The position numbers and the translations under genes are program-made. From NCBI GenBank assembly GCA_019359315.1, contig JAHHHO010000018.1, positions 1-64,000 on the forward strand: a DNA stretch of 64,000 nt. The letters are read 5' to 3'. Position 1 is the stretch's first letter. Each line of letters starts with the position of its first letter. Source of the DNA: Myxacorys californica WJT36-NPBG1. Its GTDB lineage: Bacteria > Cyanobacteriota > Cyanobacteriia > Leptolyngbyales > Leptolyngbyaceae. Below the pieces are notes generated by a model that was not told where the DNA came from, ran no database searches, and was given only the letters and a program-made list of their open reading frames with translations. This document shows, piece after piece, positions 37,484-46,587 of this stretch.

Positions 37484-38563
37484 TTAGACACTAGCGGTCT
37501 TCTTAGCGACTTGATCGAGTTCGCCTTTCTTATACATTGCTGCATAAACTTCAACCGAGGCTTGCTTAATCTTGCTGGCATTGCCTGCCGTCCAGAACTC
37601 CTTATAGCGATCGGCACACACTCTCTGCATGTACTTAATCGACGGCTTCAGGAAGTGGCGGGGGTCAAATTCCTTGGGATTGGATTGGAGGGCTTCGCGA
37701 ACAGCAGCCGTAATTGCCAAACGGTTGTCGGTATCGATGTTCACCTTACGCACCCCATTCTTAATGCCCTTTTGAATCTCTTCAACAGGTACGCCATAGG
37801 TTTCAGGAATTGCGCCACCGTGCTGGTTGATTAACGCCAACAGGTCTTCGGGTACAGACGAAGAACCGTGCATCACTAAGTGAGTGTTGGGCAAGCGCTC
37901 GTGAATTTCTGCAATCCGGCTGATTGCCAAGATTTCTCCGGTCGGTTTGCGGGTAAATTTGTAGGCTCCGTGGCTGGTTCCGATCGCAACTGCTAACGCA
38001 TCCACCTGAGTCTGCTCAACAAAGTCAACCGCTTGATCTGGGTCGGTCAACAGTTGAGAATGATCCAGCTTACCCTCGAAGCCGTGACCGTCTTCTGCTT
38101 CACCCATGCCCGTTTCGAGCGAACCCAAACAGCCAAGCTCACCTTCGACCGATGCTCCGATCGCATGAGCCACTTTCACCACTTCACGGGTGACTGCCAC
38201 GTTGTACTCATAGCTAGCAGGAGATTTTGCATCGGCTTCGAGTGAACCATCCATCATGACGCTCGTGAAGCCATTCTTGATCGCCGAGTAACAGGTGGCA
38301 GGCTCGTTACCATGGTCTTGGTGCATGGTAATCGGAATGTGAGGATAAGTCTCGACTGCCGCCAAGATCAGGTGACGCAGGAAGTTTTCGCCAGCGTAGG
38401 AACGAGCGCCACGAGAAGCTTGCAAAATCACAGGGCTGTCAGTTTCATGGGCAGCCTGCATGATCGCTTGGATCTGCTCCATGTTGTTGACGTTGAATGC
38501 CGGGATGCCGTAGCCGTGTTCAGCCGCATGATCCAACAGCAGCCGCATTGGTACGAGCGCCAT
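37484..38563 (-). CDS. fba: Class II fructose-bisphosphate aldolase (Calvin-cycle type)
   Basis: A 359-residue zinc aldolase acting on fructose 1,6- and sedoheptulose 1,7-bisphosphate in glycolysis and the Calvin cycle. Zinc ligands lie in [11 protein letters not shown] and the ExGxxG region [11 protein letters not shown]. The phosphate- and Na+-binding segment is [13 protein letters not shown], and [18 protein letters not shown] follows. Length and sequence match the cyanobacterial type. It is terminated by a strong hairpin just downstream. Confidence 0.97.
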   Translation of the reverse strand: MALVPMRLLLDHAAEHGYGIPAFNVNNMEQIQAIMQAAHETDSPVILQASRGARSYAGENFLRHLILAAVETYPHIPITMHQDHGNEPATCYSAIKNGFTSVMMDGSLEADAKSPASYEYNVAVTREVVKVAHAIGASVEGELGCLGSLETGMGEAEDGHGFEGKLDHSQLLTDPDQAVDFVEQTQVDALAVAIGTSHGAYKFTRKPTGEILAISRIAEIHERLPNTHLVMHGSSSVPEDLLALINQHGGAIPETYGVPVEEIQKGIKNGVRKVNIDTDNRLAITAAVREALQSNPKEFDPRHFLKPSIKYMQRVCADRYKEFWTAGNASKIKQASVEVYAAMYKKGELDQVAKKTASV

Positions 38564-38775
38564 AAATAGTCCTCCTGGTTGGGTATGGTCAGCGAGTTTT
38601 GATCTAACCGCTTAAATCGTTACGACAATCTTAAGGCAATTTTACTCATCCCGTATGCCGAATCTGACCAATCACCCACCTAAATTAGGTAAAAATAGCT
38701 ATTAAATTTACTTATATGTCTTTGAGGGGTGATTGAGAACGAGAGGAGTGATAGGGATTGAAGCGGAACGCAAAA

Positions 38776-38922
38776 ATGAAACACAGCAAAACAGCAAAAT
38801 CGATCTTAGCAATTGCGGTTAAACTTGGGGATCAAGAAACTTTGCCCTACAGATCTGCAACTTTACTCAGTAAATGTGTTGCGGGTGACAAAATTAATTT
38901 TGCAACTAAGGGCAATATTTAG
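38776..38922 (+). CDS. Possible 48-residue ORF in the leader of the RNA-binding protein gene
   Basis: An ATG at 38776 opens a 48-codon frame (MKHSKTAKSILAIAVKLGDQ and so on) that ends 111 bases before the rbp start. It has no strong ribosome-binding site and no recognised similarity. The remaining bases of the 470-base gap between fba and rbp are A/T-rich, with no other gene seen; they must hold the divergent promoters of the two genes. Confidence 0.3.
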   Translation: MKHSKTAKSILAIAVKLGDQETLPYRSATLLSKCVAGDKINFATKGNI

Positions 38923-39032
38923 ACTAGATTCTGAGTCGGTCTAACCGCCTTGCTTCTACTGCGAAGCGATCGACAACTTAGCGATAGGGCGCTCAAGAAT
39001 TCGTTTTGCTCTTTGTTCGGATGACCCTTCTC

Positions 39033-39299
39033 ATGACGATATACGTTGGAAACTTGTCTTACCAAGCGACAGATGAAGATTTGAGATCTGTGTTTGCAGA
39101 GTACGGCTCCGTGAAGCGGGTCGTTCTGCCCACCGATCGCGAAACGGGCCGGATGCGCGGTTTTGCGTTTGTTGAGATGGCAGAGGACGCTCACGAAGAT
39201 ACGGCAATTAGTGAACTTGATGGAGCAGAGTGGATGGGTAGACAACTTCGGGTGAACAAGGCGAAACCCAAGGAAGAAGGGCGAGGAGGACGGTTTTAG
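39033..39299 (+). CDS. RRM-type RNA-binding protein (cyanobacterial Rbp)
   Basis: An 88-residue single-RRM protein from ATG 39033. RNP2 is IYVGNLSY at the N terminus and RNP1 is RMRGFAFVEM near residue 45. The tail is very short (KPKEEGRGGRF) compared with glycine-rich cold-induced Rbps. Such proteins bind single-stranded RNA, influence mRNA stability and localisation, and are often induced by cold. Upstream in-frame ATG at 39021 or TTG at 39006 is possible but adds nothing conserved. Confidence 0.92.
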   Translation: MTIYVGNLSYQATDEDLRSVFAEYGSVKRVVLPTDRETGRMRGFAFVEMAEDAHEDTAISELDGAEWMGRQLRVNKAKPKEEGRGGRF

Positions 39300-39356
39300 A
39301 AAAGCAATATTACCTGTCTTGAATGCACCACAGCAGGTTGCCCGACAAGAGGGAGG

Positions 39357-39401
39357 GTTGGAAGTACGGCTTCCAACGAACTAAGAACTGCTTGAAGCAG
39401 T
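39357..39401 (+). ncRNA. Two hairpins in the rbp 3' region, possible sRNA
   Basis: gttggaag/cttccaac (39357-39364, 39370-39377) and actgct/agcagt (39387-39392, 39396-39401) fold just before a strong terminator at 39442. The 140-base distance from the rbp stop to the terminator and this structure suggest a 3' UTR or a separate small RNA. There is no promoter evidence. Confidence 0.3.
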
Positions 39402-39441
39402 AAAGAGGTGAATTTTAGCTTGTGTGCCCTGATAAAACTAA

Positions 39442-39487
39442 AGGGTTCTCTCCAGCCGTCGCACTGGAGAGAACCCTGATTTTTTTT
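39442..39487 (+). terminator. Strong terminator after rbp region
   Basis: A perfect 14-bp stem (39442-39455 with 39464-39477) with an 8-nt loop is followed by ga and eight T. Confidence 0.93.
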
Positions 39488-39541
39488 AAGACGCTAAAAC
39501 CCCTAAAGCAATCTTGTACTGAATTAACTTATATTAAGAGC

Positions 39542-39814
39542 TTACGCCGCACGACGGGTGAGCAAGCCCCACAAGAAGATTGCAATAATCGCACCAATCA
39601 CAGCAACGAAAATACCACCAATGCTCAGACCTGTTGCAGCGAAAGAAAGCGTTCCCGTCGAGAGCAGGTTAAACAGGCTGCCTCCGATAAATGCACCAAC
39701 AATACCGAGAATCATTGTCGCAACGATGCCGCCACCTTGTGAACCTGGATAGATTGCTTTCGCGATCGCACCTGCAATCAATCCTAAGATAGCCCAAGCG
39801 ATTAGATTCAACAT
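39542..39814 (-). CDS. GlsB/YeaQ/YmgE-family stress membrane protein
   Basis: A 90-residue protein with three hydrophobic helices (MLNLIAWAILGLIAGAIAK, then GGGIVATMILGIVGAFIGG, then FVAVIGAIIAIFLWGLL), of the transglycosylase-associated family. The start at ATG 39814 is set by an AGGAG site upstream; the frame is open 12 codons further. Members are induced by stress in many bacteria; their biochemical role is unknown. Confidence 0.9.
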   Translation of the reverse strand: MLNLIAWAILGLIAGAIAKAIYPGSQGGGIVATMILGIVGAFIGGSLFNLLSTGTLSFAATGLSIGGIFVAVIGAIIAIFLWGLLTRRAA

Positions 39815-40097
39815 ATTTCGTTCTCCTAAAAAAATTGTTTCAACACTCAAAGAATATCAAGTTGATTTCTCAAATCCAATCTGCCGAAGGATGGAATCAG
39901 GAATTGTCGAAAGAGGGAGGAAGAAAGGGTAGAGACATAGGGCACGAAAGAGTTAGAGAATGCTTTTGGTAACGCTTTGCCAAAAATCTGTTCCTTCACC
40001 TTAGTGAAAATTGTCAGAGTTCATCGACCAACCAACGTTGGTCATGCCTCTTCTCACAAAGCGTTGCAGAAGAGATCCCAAAGTCCTCACTTATCTC

Positions 40098-41153
40098 TCA
40101 TTTCGCTATTAACTCTCCTGTTGCCTGCACGACCTGATCGGGTGTCACTTGCCGAAGACAATCTTGATGTCCTTCTGGACAAATGCTTTTGTAGCAATAT
40201 TTGCAAGGAACATCGTGAAACAAGACTCGGTTTGGAACCTGCCACGGGGTATGTTGAGGGTTGGTCAGCGCATACAAATCGACGATAGGCGTTCCGGTAG
40301 CCGCCGCCAAATGAACGGGGCCTGTATTGTTAGAGATGAGAACCGGAGCCGCTTCGATTAAGGCAGCAAACTCGCCTAACGTCAGGTCGCACAAAGAATG
40401 AGAGGGGGCGTTCATCGTCGCTTGAATCTGGTTTACTAAGTCACGCTCTGATTCGGTTCCGGTAAACACAACAGACCATCCTTGCTGCGAGATGAGGCAA
40501 TCGGCAACGGCAGCAAAGCTTTCTGGGGGGTAGCGACGAGAAGCTGCCGTTGCTCCAGGATGAATCACGACCCAAGGAGAAATTCTGTCAATTTTAAGGC
40601 GTTGGAGGAGAGCGGTAATGGTGGTGCGATCGCGCTCTTCCACCTGCACCGATAGGCGTTCATTCTGCGTTGTGCAGCCAATGTGAGCAACTAAATCAAG
40701 CTGCCGTTGAACTTCGTGGCGAATTCCGCCATCGGGTTCTGGATCTTTAATCCAGTCGCTCAGCAGCTGATAGGGATTTTCGTGGCAGTGAGCTAAGCGC
40801 AGAGGAATTTCTGCCATGTAGCACAGAAAGGCAGATGGCAGCGGGTTTTGGCTATAAACCGTAAAGATGACAGCTCCATCGAAGTGAAACGATCGCAAAA
40901 ACTCGATCATCTCGAATTCAGGACGGGGACTCGAGCGAGGGGCAGTGGCTTTTAGCCAAGGCGAATCGTAAATCAGGAAGTGATCGAGTTCGGGAATCAG
41001 GGGCGCGATCGCGGCTCCCGCAGAAGAGGTCAGGAGCGTAATTTGGCGGCCGGGTACGGATTCTTTGAGGGCGCGAAGGGCGGGAGTGGTCATCAACACA
41101 TCGCCAATCGTGTCTAGGCGAATGCAGAGCAGATTCTTAGCTTGGTTCCACAT
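40098..41153 (-). CDS. Glycosyltransferase family 9 (heptosyltransferase-like)
   Basis: A 351-residue GT-B enzyme of the heptosyltransferase family. The N terminus reads LLCIRLDTIGDVLMTTPALR. The C-terminal domain has VVIHPGATAASRRYPPESFA, ISNNTGPVHLAAATGTPIVD and the late cysteine cluster KYCYKSICPEGHQDC. It is the third gene of a likely operon gmhB-rfaE1-GT9 and probably transfers heptose to a lipopolysaccharide core or another glycan. The acceptor is unknown. Confidence 0.9.
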   Translation of the reverse strand: MWNQAKNLLCIRLDTIGDVLMTTPALRALKESVPGRQITLLTSSAGAAIAPLIPELDHFLIYDSPWLKATAPRSSPRPEFEMIEFLRSFHFDGAVIFTVYSQNPLPSAFLCYMAEIPLRLAHCHENPYQLLSDWIKDPEPDGGIRHEVQRQLDLVAHIGCTTQNERLSVQVEERDRTTITALLQRLKIDRISPWVVIHPGATAASRRYPPESFAAVADCLISQQGWSVVFTGTESERDLVNQIQATMNAPSHSLCDLTLGEFAALIEAAPVLISNNTGPVHLAAATGTPIVDLYALTNPQHTPWQVPNRVLFHDVPCKYCYKSICPEGHQDCLRQVTPDQVVQATGELIAK

Positions 41154-41191
41154 GCAATACGAAAGGAATACAGAACGGAATACAAAAACGC

Positions 41192-42229
41192 CTAGGCGCT
41201 GTGAACAACTGATGAAAGATGAGCCAGCAATTCTTCAGCTGTGCAAATAGAAGTGCCTGTTTTGCTCACAACCAGGGCTGCTGCTGCCGCCGCTAGTTCG
41301 GCCGCATCGGTGGGAGAAGCCCCAGCCGCCAGCGCGATCGCAAGAGTAGCGGTAAAGGTGTCCCCGGCTCCAATGGTGCGAGTCGGACAAACTGGATTGG
41401 CATAAATCCGATGCGGGGAAGTTTGAGGTTGCAAAATGATTGCCCCCTCTTGATCTAACGTTACGGCAACCATCTGCGCTCCGGTTGCCGCTAGAATTTG
41501 TGCGGTTTGGGCAATAATCCAGTCAACTCGCGATAAGTCTCGTTCTGAACTGGTTTGAGGTAGAAGTTGTGTAACTTGCTCGTAGTTAGGCTTAACGGCA
41601 GTGACGTTGAGCGTTTTATAGCGTTCTAGTGCTTTGGCATCTACAACTAGGGTTTTAGACAGCGTTTTAGAGTGCTGAAATTGCGGCGACGTAGGTTCTA
41701 TATTGCGCAGAGTACCGATTGCATCAATCACGCCTGATGTTAAAATCCCGTATCCATAATCAGAAACAATCACAGCATCATAATCATAAAAATGCTGCGT
41801 TAGATAGTGAATGATTTCGTGTTCAAGACTGGCCGTAATGGTGTTAGTCGTTCCTTGATCAAATCTAAGCAGTAGTCTGTCTTCATCCATGACGCGCTGT
41901 TTTGTCAGCGTTGTTCGATCGCTGGCTACAAGCATTGGATCAATATCAATTTGATGATCTAACAAGGCGCGTTGTAGCAGTCTCCCTTCTTCATCATTAC
42001 CAACCACCGACAGCAAAGTGACCTGAGTTCCCAGGCTTCGTATATTCACGGCGGTATTCGCGGCTCCTCCAGGCTGATTTTCGCAATGGGAAAGCGTCAC
42101 AACCGGAACCGGAGTTTCTTGACAAAACCGATTTGCACAACCATACAGGTAGCGATCGAGGATTGCCTCGCCAATCACGAGAACCCGCAAGTCTGAAAAT
42201 TTTTCGACAATGCGTGACAGGTTACTCAT
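41192..42229 (-). CDS. rfaE1: D-glycero-D-manno-heptose-7-phosphate kinase (HldE N-domain type)
   Basis: A 345-residue PfkB-family sugar kinase. The first signature is PGGAANTAVNIRSLG, and the second is TIGAGDTFTATLAIALAAG with the catalytic Asp. The substrate domain reads LVIGEAILDRYLYG and VMDEDRLLLRFDQG, typical of RfaE domain I. The cytidylyltransferase domain found in the fused E. coli HldE is absent, so ADP-heptose formation needs a separate enzyme. Flanking genes gmhB and GT9 support the heptose assignment. Confidence 0.9.
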   Translation of the reverse strand: MSNLSRIVEKFSDLRVLVIGEAILDRYLYGCANRFCQETPVPVVTLSHCENQPGGAANTAVNIRSLGTQVTLLSVVGNDEEGRLLQRALLDHQIDIDPMLVASDRTTLTKQRVMDEDRLLLRFDQGTTNTITASLEHEIIHYLTQHFYDYDAVIVSDYGYGILTSGVIDAIGTLRNIEPTSPQFQHSKTLSKTLVVDAKALERYKTLNVTAVKPNYEQVTQLLPQTSSERDLSRVDWIIAQTAQILAATGAQMVAVTLDQEGAIILQPQTSPHRIYANPVCPTRTIGAGDTFTATLAIALAAGASPTDAAELAAAAAALVVSKTGTSICTAEELLAHLSSVVHSA

Positions 42230-42322
42230 GGATATTTTTTTATGAATTTGAGAGATAAATGACTAATACAGAACAATTAATGCGGAGCAAACAGCCTTAA
42301 GGCGGATTCATTCGTGGATTCG

Positions 42323-42889
42323 TTAATGGATTGATGTGTGAGTATGAATCACTTCAGCTGCCTCAGCCAAGGTTCGAGTCCGATAGTGGGGAAGTCGTTC
42401 GGGAGTGAGAATCCACTCTGTTTCGTTGCCATTATCTAGCAGAATGGTCTGACAACCCGCTTTTCGTCCGGCTTCTACATCGTTGAGAATATCTCCAATC
42501 ATCCACGACTTGGTACAGTCGAGGTGATGTTCTTGCGCAGCTTGAAGCAGGAGCCCAGGTTCGGGTTTACGGCACTGACATGCGATCGCATAGGACGCCA
42601 TTTCGCCAGTTGGATGATGAGGACAGTAGTAAAATCCGCTCAGAGGAACGTCAAACATCTCCAGTAGGTCTCGAATTCGCCGTTCTACCCCCACTAATGC
42701 TGATTCTGGAAAGTATCCTCTCGCAACTCCCGATTGATTAGAGATAATGACTAATTTGTAGCCAGATTGGTGGAGCGATCGTAGGGCTAATCCGGCTCCA
42801 GTTGATAATTCAATTTTGTCTGGATCAACATTGTAAGGAATGTCAGGAATCAGCGTTCCGTCTTTATCGAGGAAGATGGCAGGAAACAT
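42323..42889 (-). CDS. gmhB: D-glycero-D-manno-heptose-1,7-bisphosphate 7-phosphatase
   Basis: About 188 residues from ATG 42889 (MFPAIFLDKDGTLI); 14 upstream residues are open but not conserved. It is a HAD phosphatase with DKDGT as the nucleophile motif, IISNQSGVARG, and the GmhB-specific zinc site CPHHPTG plus CQCRKPEPG. IGDILNDVEAGRKAGC is the Mg2+ motif. It removes the 7-phosphate before ADP-activation. It lies 93 bases upstream of rfaE1 in the same direction. Confidence 0.93.
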   Translation of the reverse strand: MFPAIFLDKDGTLIPDIPYNVDPDKIELSTGAGLALRSLHQSGYKLVIISNQSGVARGYFPESALVGVERRIRDLLEMFDVPLSGFYYCPHHPTGEMASYAIACQCRKPEPGLLLQAAQEHHLDCTKSWMIGDILNDVEAGRKAGCQTILLDNGNETEWILTPERLPHYRTRTLAEAAEVIHTHTSIH

Positions 42890-43181
42890 AACAGGTCTAA
42901 TCGATAAACTGACAGCAAGAAGATTGAGCAACCCCTAAAGAGCTACTTCAATGACGGCGTAATTGATAATACGGTGCATCCTCTGCAAAAAGCGATGTTC
43001 AACGAAGATTGATGTGAAAAACGGCTTTAACAAGCTCTAGAAGAGTTTTCGTCCGGAGCGTTCAACAAAAATTGGTAGCGCTCAGCAAGACGAGATGAAT
43101 TGAGCGATTGGATCGGGTTACAAGTCTTCTGCATTGACTGACAACTTTAATATGATCGCACTTTCTTGACTATATTCCCTA

Positions 43182-46100
43182 TTATCCTTCCACGATTTTC
43201 CACAGTGCATCAATTCCTGCTCCGACATACTCTGAGTCTTGATGGCGTTCAATCCAATCGAGGAGTAGGGGAAGGACGCGATCGCACTTCTTGCCCAATT
43301 TGCCTATTATCCTAACTGCTGTGGATTTCAGCGAATAGGGATTCTCCGCAGCGTCATCGTCGAGTTCCAGCCAAGTTAGTAGTTCACTTACAATAACGCT
43401 ATCGGAGTTGCCTAGTTTTCCTAATGATTCCGCTGCTGTAACGCATATCAGCCAGTAATTTCGTTTATTTAAGCACGCTATCAAGAACTGCATCACTTCG
43501 TTAGAGGGATTACTTAAGTTGCCTAAAGTTTCAATGATTCCGTTGAATAACATCAAAGATTCATCTTCTAAGCGCTCCAATAGTTTTGGAATGATTGAAC
43601 TAAATTGGCTACTTGCTTCACCCAAAGCCTTTGCAACATACGAGGCAACATTGTACTCCTCACAGCTTAGCCAATCAATCAGTTGATCAATGGCTGACTC
43701 AGAACCATTCTTAAGGTTTGAGATAAGTACATTGACTTCTGCATAGTAAGTTTTTGCTTCCTCCAATTCTTCTCGGAGATACTCATCATATGATATTCGC
43801 CTAGACGCCTCATCGTAGCTGTCTTCATAAAGAACGTCGTCAACCCATTCATCTCTATATTTCAGCTTTTCTAAAGCTTTAGCTATGCTAGCCTCTCCAT
43901 TAAATATCGAGATTAATCTTTGAACATAAAACTTAGAAGCTTCAACGAATTTATTACTCTTCCCTAGCATCTCAAGTGCCCATTGAGACGACAATCGATC
44001 TTCGAGCAGAATGAGTAGAGATTCTAATGCCTCTTCATGATTTCCTAGCAGCATTTGACTTTTCACTAGATAACTGTGAGAGATTCTGTCCCTATAAGCT
44101 CTGATGTGTTCTAGAGCATCTGCTGCAAAAGATGTTTCACTTAAATTGAAGATGATTTCTTCAACCAATTTCTTAGCTTCTCGACCAGTTGATCTGTCAT
44201 CCTTCATACTCAGTTGAACTAAACGAGACAGCACTTCTGCAATTAAATCTTGAGCAGTTGCTTGAAGTCCTTTCGGATCTTCTAGTAAACAAATTCCAGC
44301 AAACATTAAATCTCGATGTAGCCATTGCTCGTATTCACTACCATTCTTTAAAATGGCACGAATTGCTTTCGCAGCCTTCTTCGGCTTCTGTTGAGCAACC
44401 AGTAACAGCAAGACCTCTCGCCAATGTGGATTATGCAAATAGTCTTTAATGTATGACAGGACAATGTCAAAATCATCCTCATCATCCGCACGATACATAA
44501 TGTCCTGAGCGCAAAGATATTCTTGAAGTGTTTTGTGAACAAAGGCGTAACAGTCCTGCCCTTGTTCATTCAGCAATCCGGTTCGCTCTCGAATTAGTTG
44601 TAGAAAGCGCTTTGACTCATTCCTTGCTTGATCAAGCTGAATTGGTTTTCGTGCTTTGATCAATCTGGTTAATTGCTCAAGCAGTTCATCTTTATCAATT
44701 AGCGTTCCGCCTTCTGGATCGCTTGTACTGCCCTGCGTATGAATCCAATACGCTAATTGCTCCATCAACCGTTGCACATCATCCAGATCCAGATACTTAA
44801 ATACTGTATGGTTCGTTAATTCCTTCAGGGCATCCCAAGAAATTAGCAGTGTCTCCACCGATTTTTTATAAATCTTATGGCGTTCTTTGGGCAGCACTGC
44901 ATAGTAGCGATGAATCAACGCAATAATTGTCAGCAACAATGGATTTCTCGCCAGCAATTTGATGCGATCGTTATCCCCCAATGCTTTTCTCAAGCTCTCC
45001 TTCTTCCGCTCTGCCTCCGCTTTGTCTGGAATCCGACTGTCATACCAATGATTGATAAATTCCTCCATTTTGGGGTCATCAAACATCAAAAGCTCGTAGT
45101 GCGGATACTCATGCGTGCGGAAAAAGTCGCGTTTATAGCCTGCCGGACGAGAGGTAATAATCGCAAAGTTTTCGCGATGCTGTCCTAAAAAGTTTTCGAT
45201 CCGTTGCACAAGGTCATAGCGCTTCGCATCTTCGGCAACTTCATCTAACCCATCCAGCAGAATCAGCGCTTTGCCTCGCTCTAGCCAATACTCAAAAAAT
45301 CCGACAGGTAACTTCTTGACCTCCATCGTCTTCTCAGCGAAGTGTCGCGCATACTCCAGCAGCGAGAGGTTTGGAAATCGTGCCCAATCGCGAATCCGAA
45401 CTAAGATCGGTAGCGGCAATTCTTCTGTATGGGGCTGCAATCCTTTTACATCGGACGACCTTGCCAATGCGTTGTCCCACATTGCTTGTGTACCGCCTGA
45501 CATTGGTAACGGATCGGCTGACATTGGTAACGGATCGGCTGACATCGGTAACGGATTGCCTGACATTGGTAACGGATTGCCTGACATTGCTTGTGTACCG
45601 CCTGGCATTGGTAACGGATCGGCTAACATTGCTAATGTCTTGGCTTGCATTGCTAATGCGATCGCAAAATAACTTAATAGCGTCGTCTTTCCTGACCCTG
45701 GCGCACCCAACAGAACGGCGGCTTTGGTTCGATTGGGCTGCTGCAACAACTGACGCGCCGAGAGTTTGCGTCCGGTTCGCTCAAGATTGGAGTAATATCG
45801 CTGTTCTGCCAACAGCACAACCTGTCGATCTGGAGCCGAGTCTTGAGCGATCACATACGCAAACCCAGTCCGCGTTACTTCTTCTTGAACATCCGGCATC
45901 ACAAAGATTTGCAGGAGCTGATTTGCCCGATCAACTTCCTGCCCATCGATCGCAACGCCCGCAAATTTGACATCATCAAACCAGTTTGCCAACTGCTCTA
46001 GATAATCGTCCTGAGCAACTCGAAGCGCAATATAGGCGCTGGTCTCCTGAACGTAAGCGTGCGTAAACGTTTTAATCCAAGGCTCAAGAATCGCATCATT

Positions 46101-46448
46101 TAGGTCAACGTGTTGATCTGTCTTAACCTGCGAAAAAACTTTGACCAAACACGCCACATCAGGAAGTCCTTGCGCTTCTAAAGGCTTTTGTAACTCACCC
46201 AATGCACTTGGATGCTTCAAGGCAGCTTCCAAAAAATCTCGCTTTGGCTTATCAGGACATCGACGAAACAGCATTTTAGAAGGATCAAGACCTGATTCAT
46301 GTTCACTATCAGCCGCTTGCATTCCCTTCGTTAGCGCGGCTTCAAGCTCTGTCGGATTGAGCCGACTTTTCACTTGCGTCAACAGCGCTTTTGCCACAGG
46401 TGGCGCAACCATTTTGAGAACAGCAGCCCCGAGCGTTGCAAACTCCAT
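43182..46448 (-). CDS. NACHT-HEAT STAND NTPase (bacterial NLR-like, putative antiphage)
   Basis: A 1088-residue protein with the layout of bacterial NACHT proteins. Residues 1-190 form a helical N-terminal domain. The NACHT module has Walker A GAPGSGKTT (248-256), Walker B ALILLDGLDE (394-403) and a sensor ITSRP (about 431). A winged-helix/superstructure region follows to about 700, then a long helical repeat region with HEAT-like units near residues 920-1088. Residues 262-324, just after Walker A, are a run of heptapeptides encoded by a 21-bp tandem repeat. Known bNACHT proteins sense phage products and cause abortive infection; this role is inferred. It is divergent from an acyl-CoA dehydrogenase-like gene. 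Confidence 0.88.
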   Translation of the reverse strand: MEFATLGAAVLKMVAPPVAKALLTQVKSRLNPTELEAALTKGMQAADSEHESGLDPSKMLFRRCPDKPKRDFLEAALKHPSALGELQKPLEAQGLPDVACLVKVFSQVKTDQHVDLNDAILEPWIKTFTHAYVQETSAYIALRVAQDDYLEQLANWFDDVKFAGVAIDGQEVDRANQLLQIFVMPDVQEEVTRTGFAYVIAQDSAPDRQVVLLAEQRYYSNLERTGRKLSARQLLQQPNRTKAAVLLGAPGSGKTTLLSYFAIALAMQAKTLAMLADPLPMPGGTQAMSGNPLPMSGNPLPMSADPLPMSADPLPMSGGTQAMWDNALARSSDVKGLQPHTEELPLPILVRIRDWARFPNLSLLEYARHFAEKTMEVKKLPVGFFEYWLERGKALILLDGLDEVAEDAKRYDLVQRIENFLGQHRENFAIITSRPAGYKRDFFRTHEYPHYELLMFDDPKMEEFINHWYDSRIPDKAEAERKKESLRKALGDNDRIKLLARNPLLLTIIALIHRYYAVLPKERHKIYKKSVETLLISWDALKELTNHTVFKYLDLDDVQRLMEQLAYWIHTQGSTSDPEGGTLIDKDELLEQLTRLIKARKPIQLDQARNESKRFLQLIRERTGLLNEQGQDCYAFVHKTLQEYLCAQDIMYRADDEDDFDIVLSYIKDYLHNPHWREVLLLLVAQQKPKKAAKAIRAILKNGSEYEQWLHRDLMFAGICLLEDPKGLQATAQDLIAEVLSRLVQLSMKDDRSTGREAKKLVEEIIFNLSETSFAADALEHIRAYRDRISHSYLVKSQMLLGNHEEALESLLILLEDRLSSQWALEMLGKSNKFVEASKFYVQRLISIFNGEASIAKALEKLKYRDEWVDDVLYEDSYDEASRRISYDEYLREELEEAKTYYAEVNVLISNLKNGSESAIDQLIDWLSCEEYNVASYVAKALGEASSQFSSIIPKLLERLEDESLMLFNGIIETLGNLSNPSNEVMQFLIACLNKRNYWLICVTAAESLGKLGNSDSVIVSELLTWLELDDDAAENPYSLKSTAVRIIGKLGKKCDRVLPLLLDWIERHQDSEYVGAGIDALWKIVEG
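45478..45666 (-). repeat. In-frame 9 x 21-bp minisatellite inside the NACHT gene
   Basis: Nine contiguous 21-bp units encode heptapeptides of the type NPLPMSG, DPLPMSA and GTQAMSG. Adjacent middle units are nearly identical, for example 45499-45519 and 45520-45540. The unit at the 5' end of the gene (45646-45666) encodes the conserved helix AIALAMQ after Walker A and contains a HIP1-like gcgatcgca. The array therefore seems to have grown from native coding sequence. All units keep the frame. Confidence 0.95.
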
Positions 46449-46587
46449 GCTTGATCCTCATCGCTAACTTCCTGATTATGGCGTGTCTTTCAGATATCAC
46501 CGCCAAGCATTCAAGTCGATAGGATGGAAAGAAGAATCACTTTACACAAACAAGCTTCCAACCGCACTCACACTTTCTATCTTCAGA

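Noticed and set aside
45478-45666. Diversity-generating retroelement target
   Set aside because: There is no reverse transcriptase or template repeat in the window, and variation is by whole 21-bp units, not by scattered A substitutions.
45371-45970. Long plus-strand frame opposite the NACHT gene with VTDRLTL-like repeats
   Set aside because: It is the antisense reading of the 21-bp minisatellite and of conserved NACHT coding sequence; the repeats keep every frame open.
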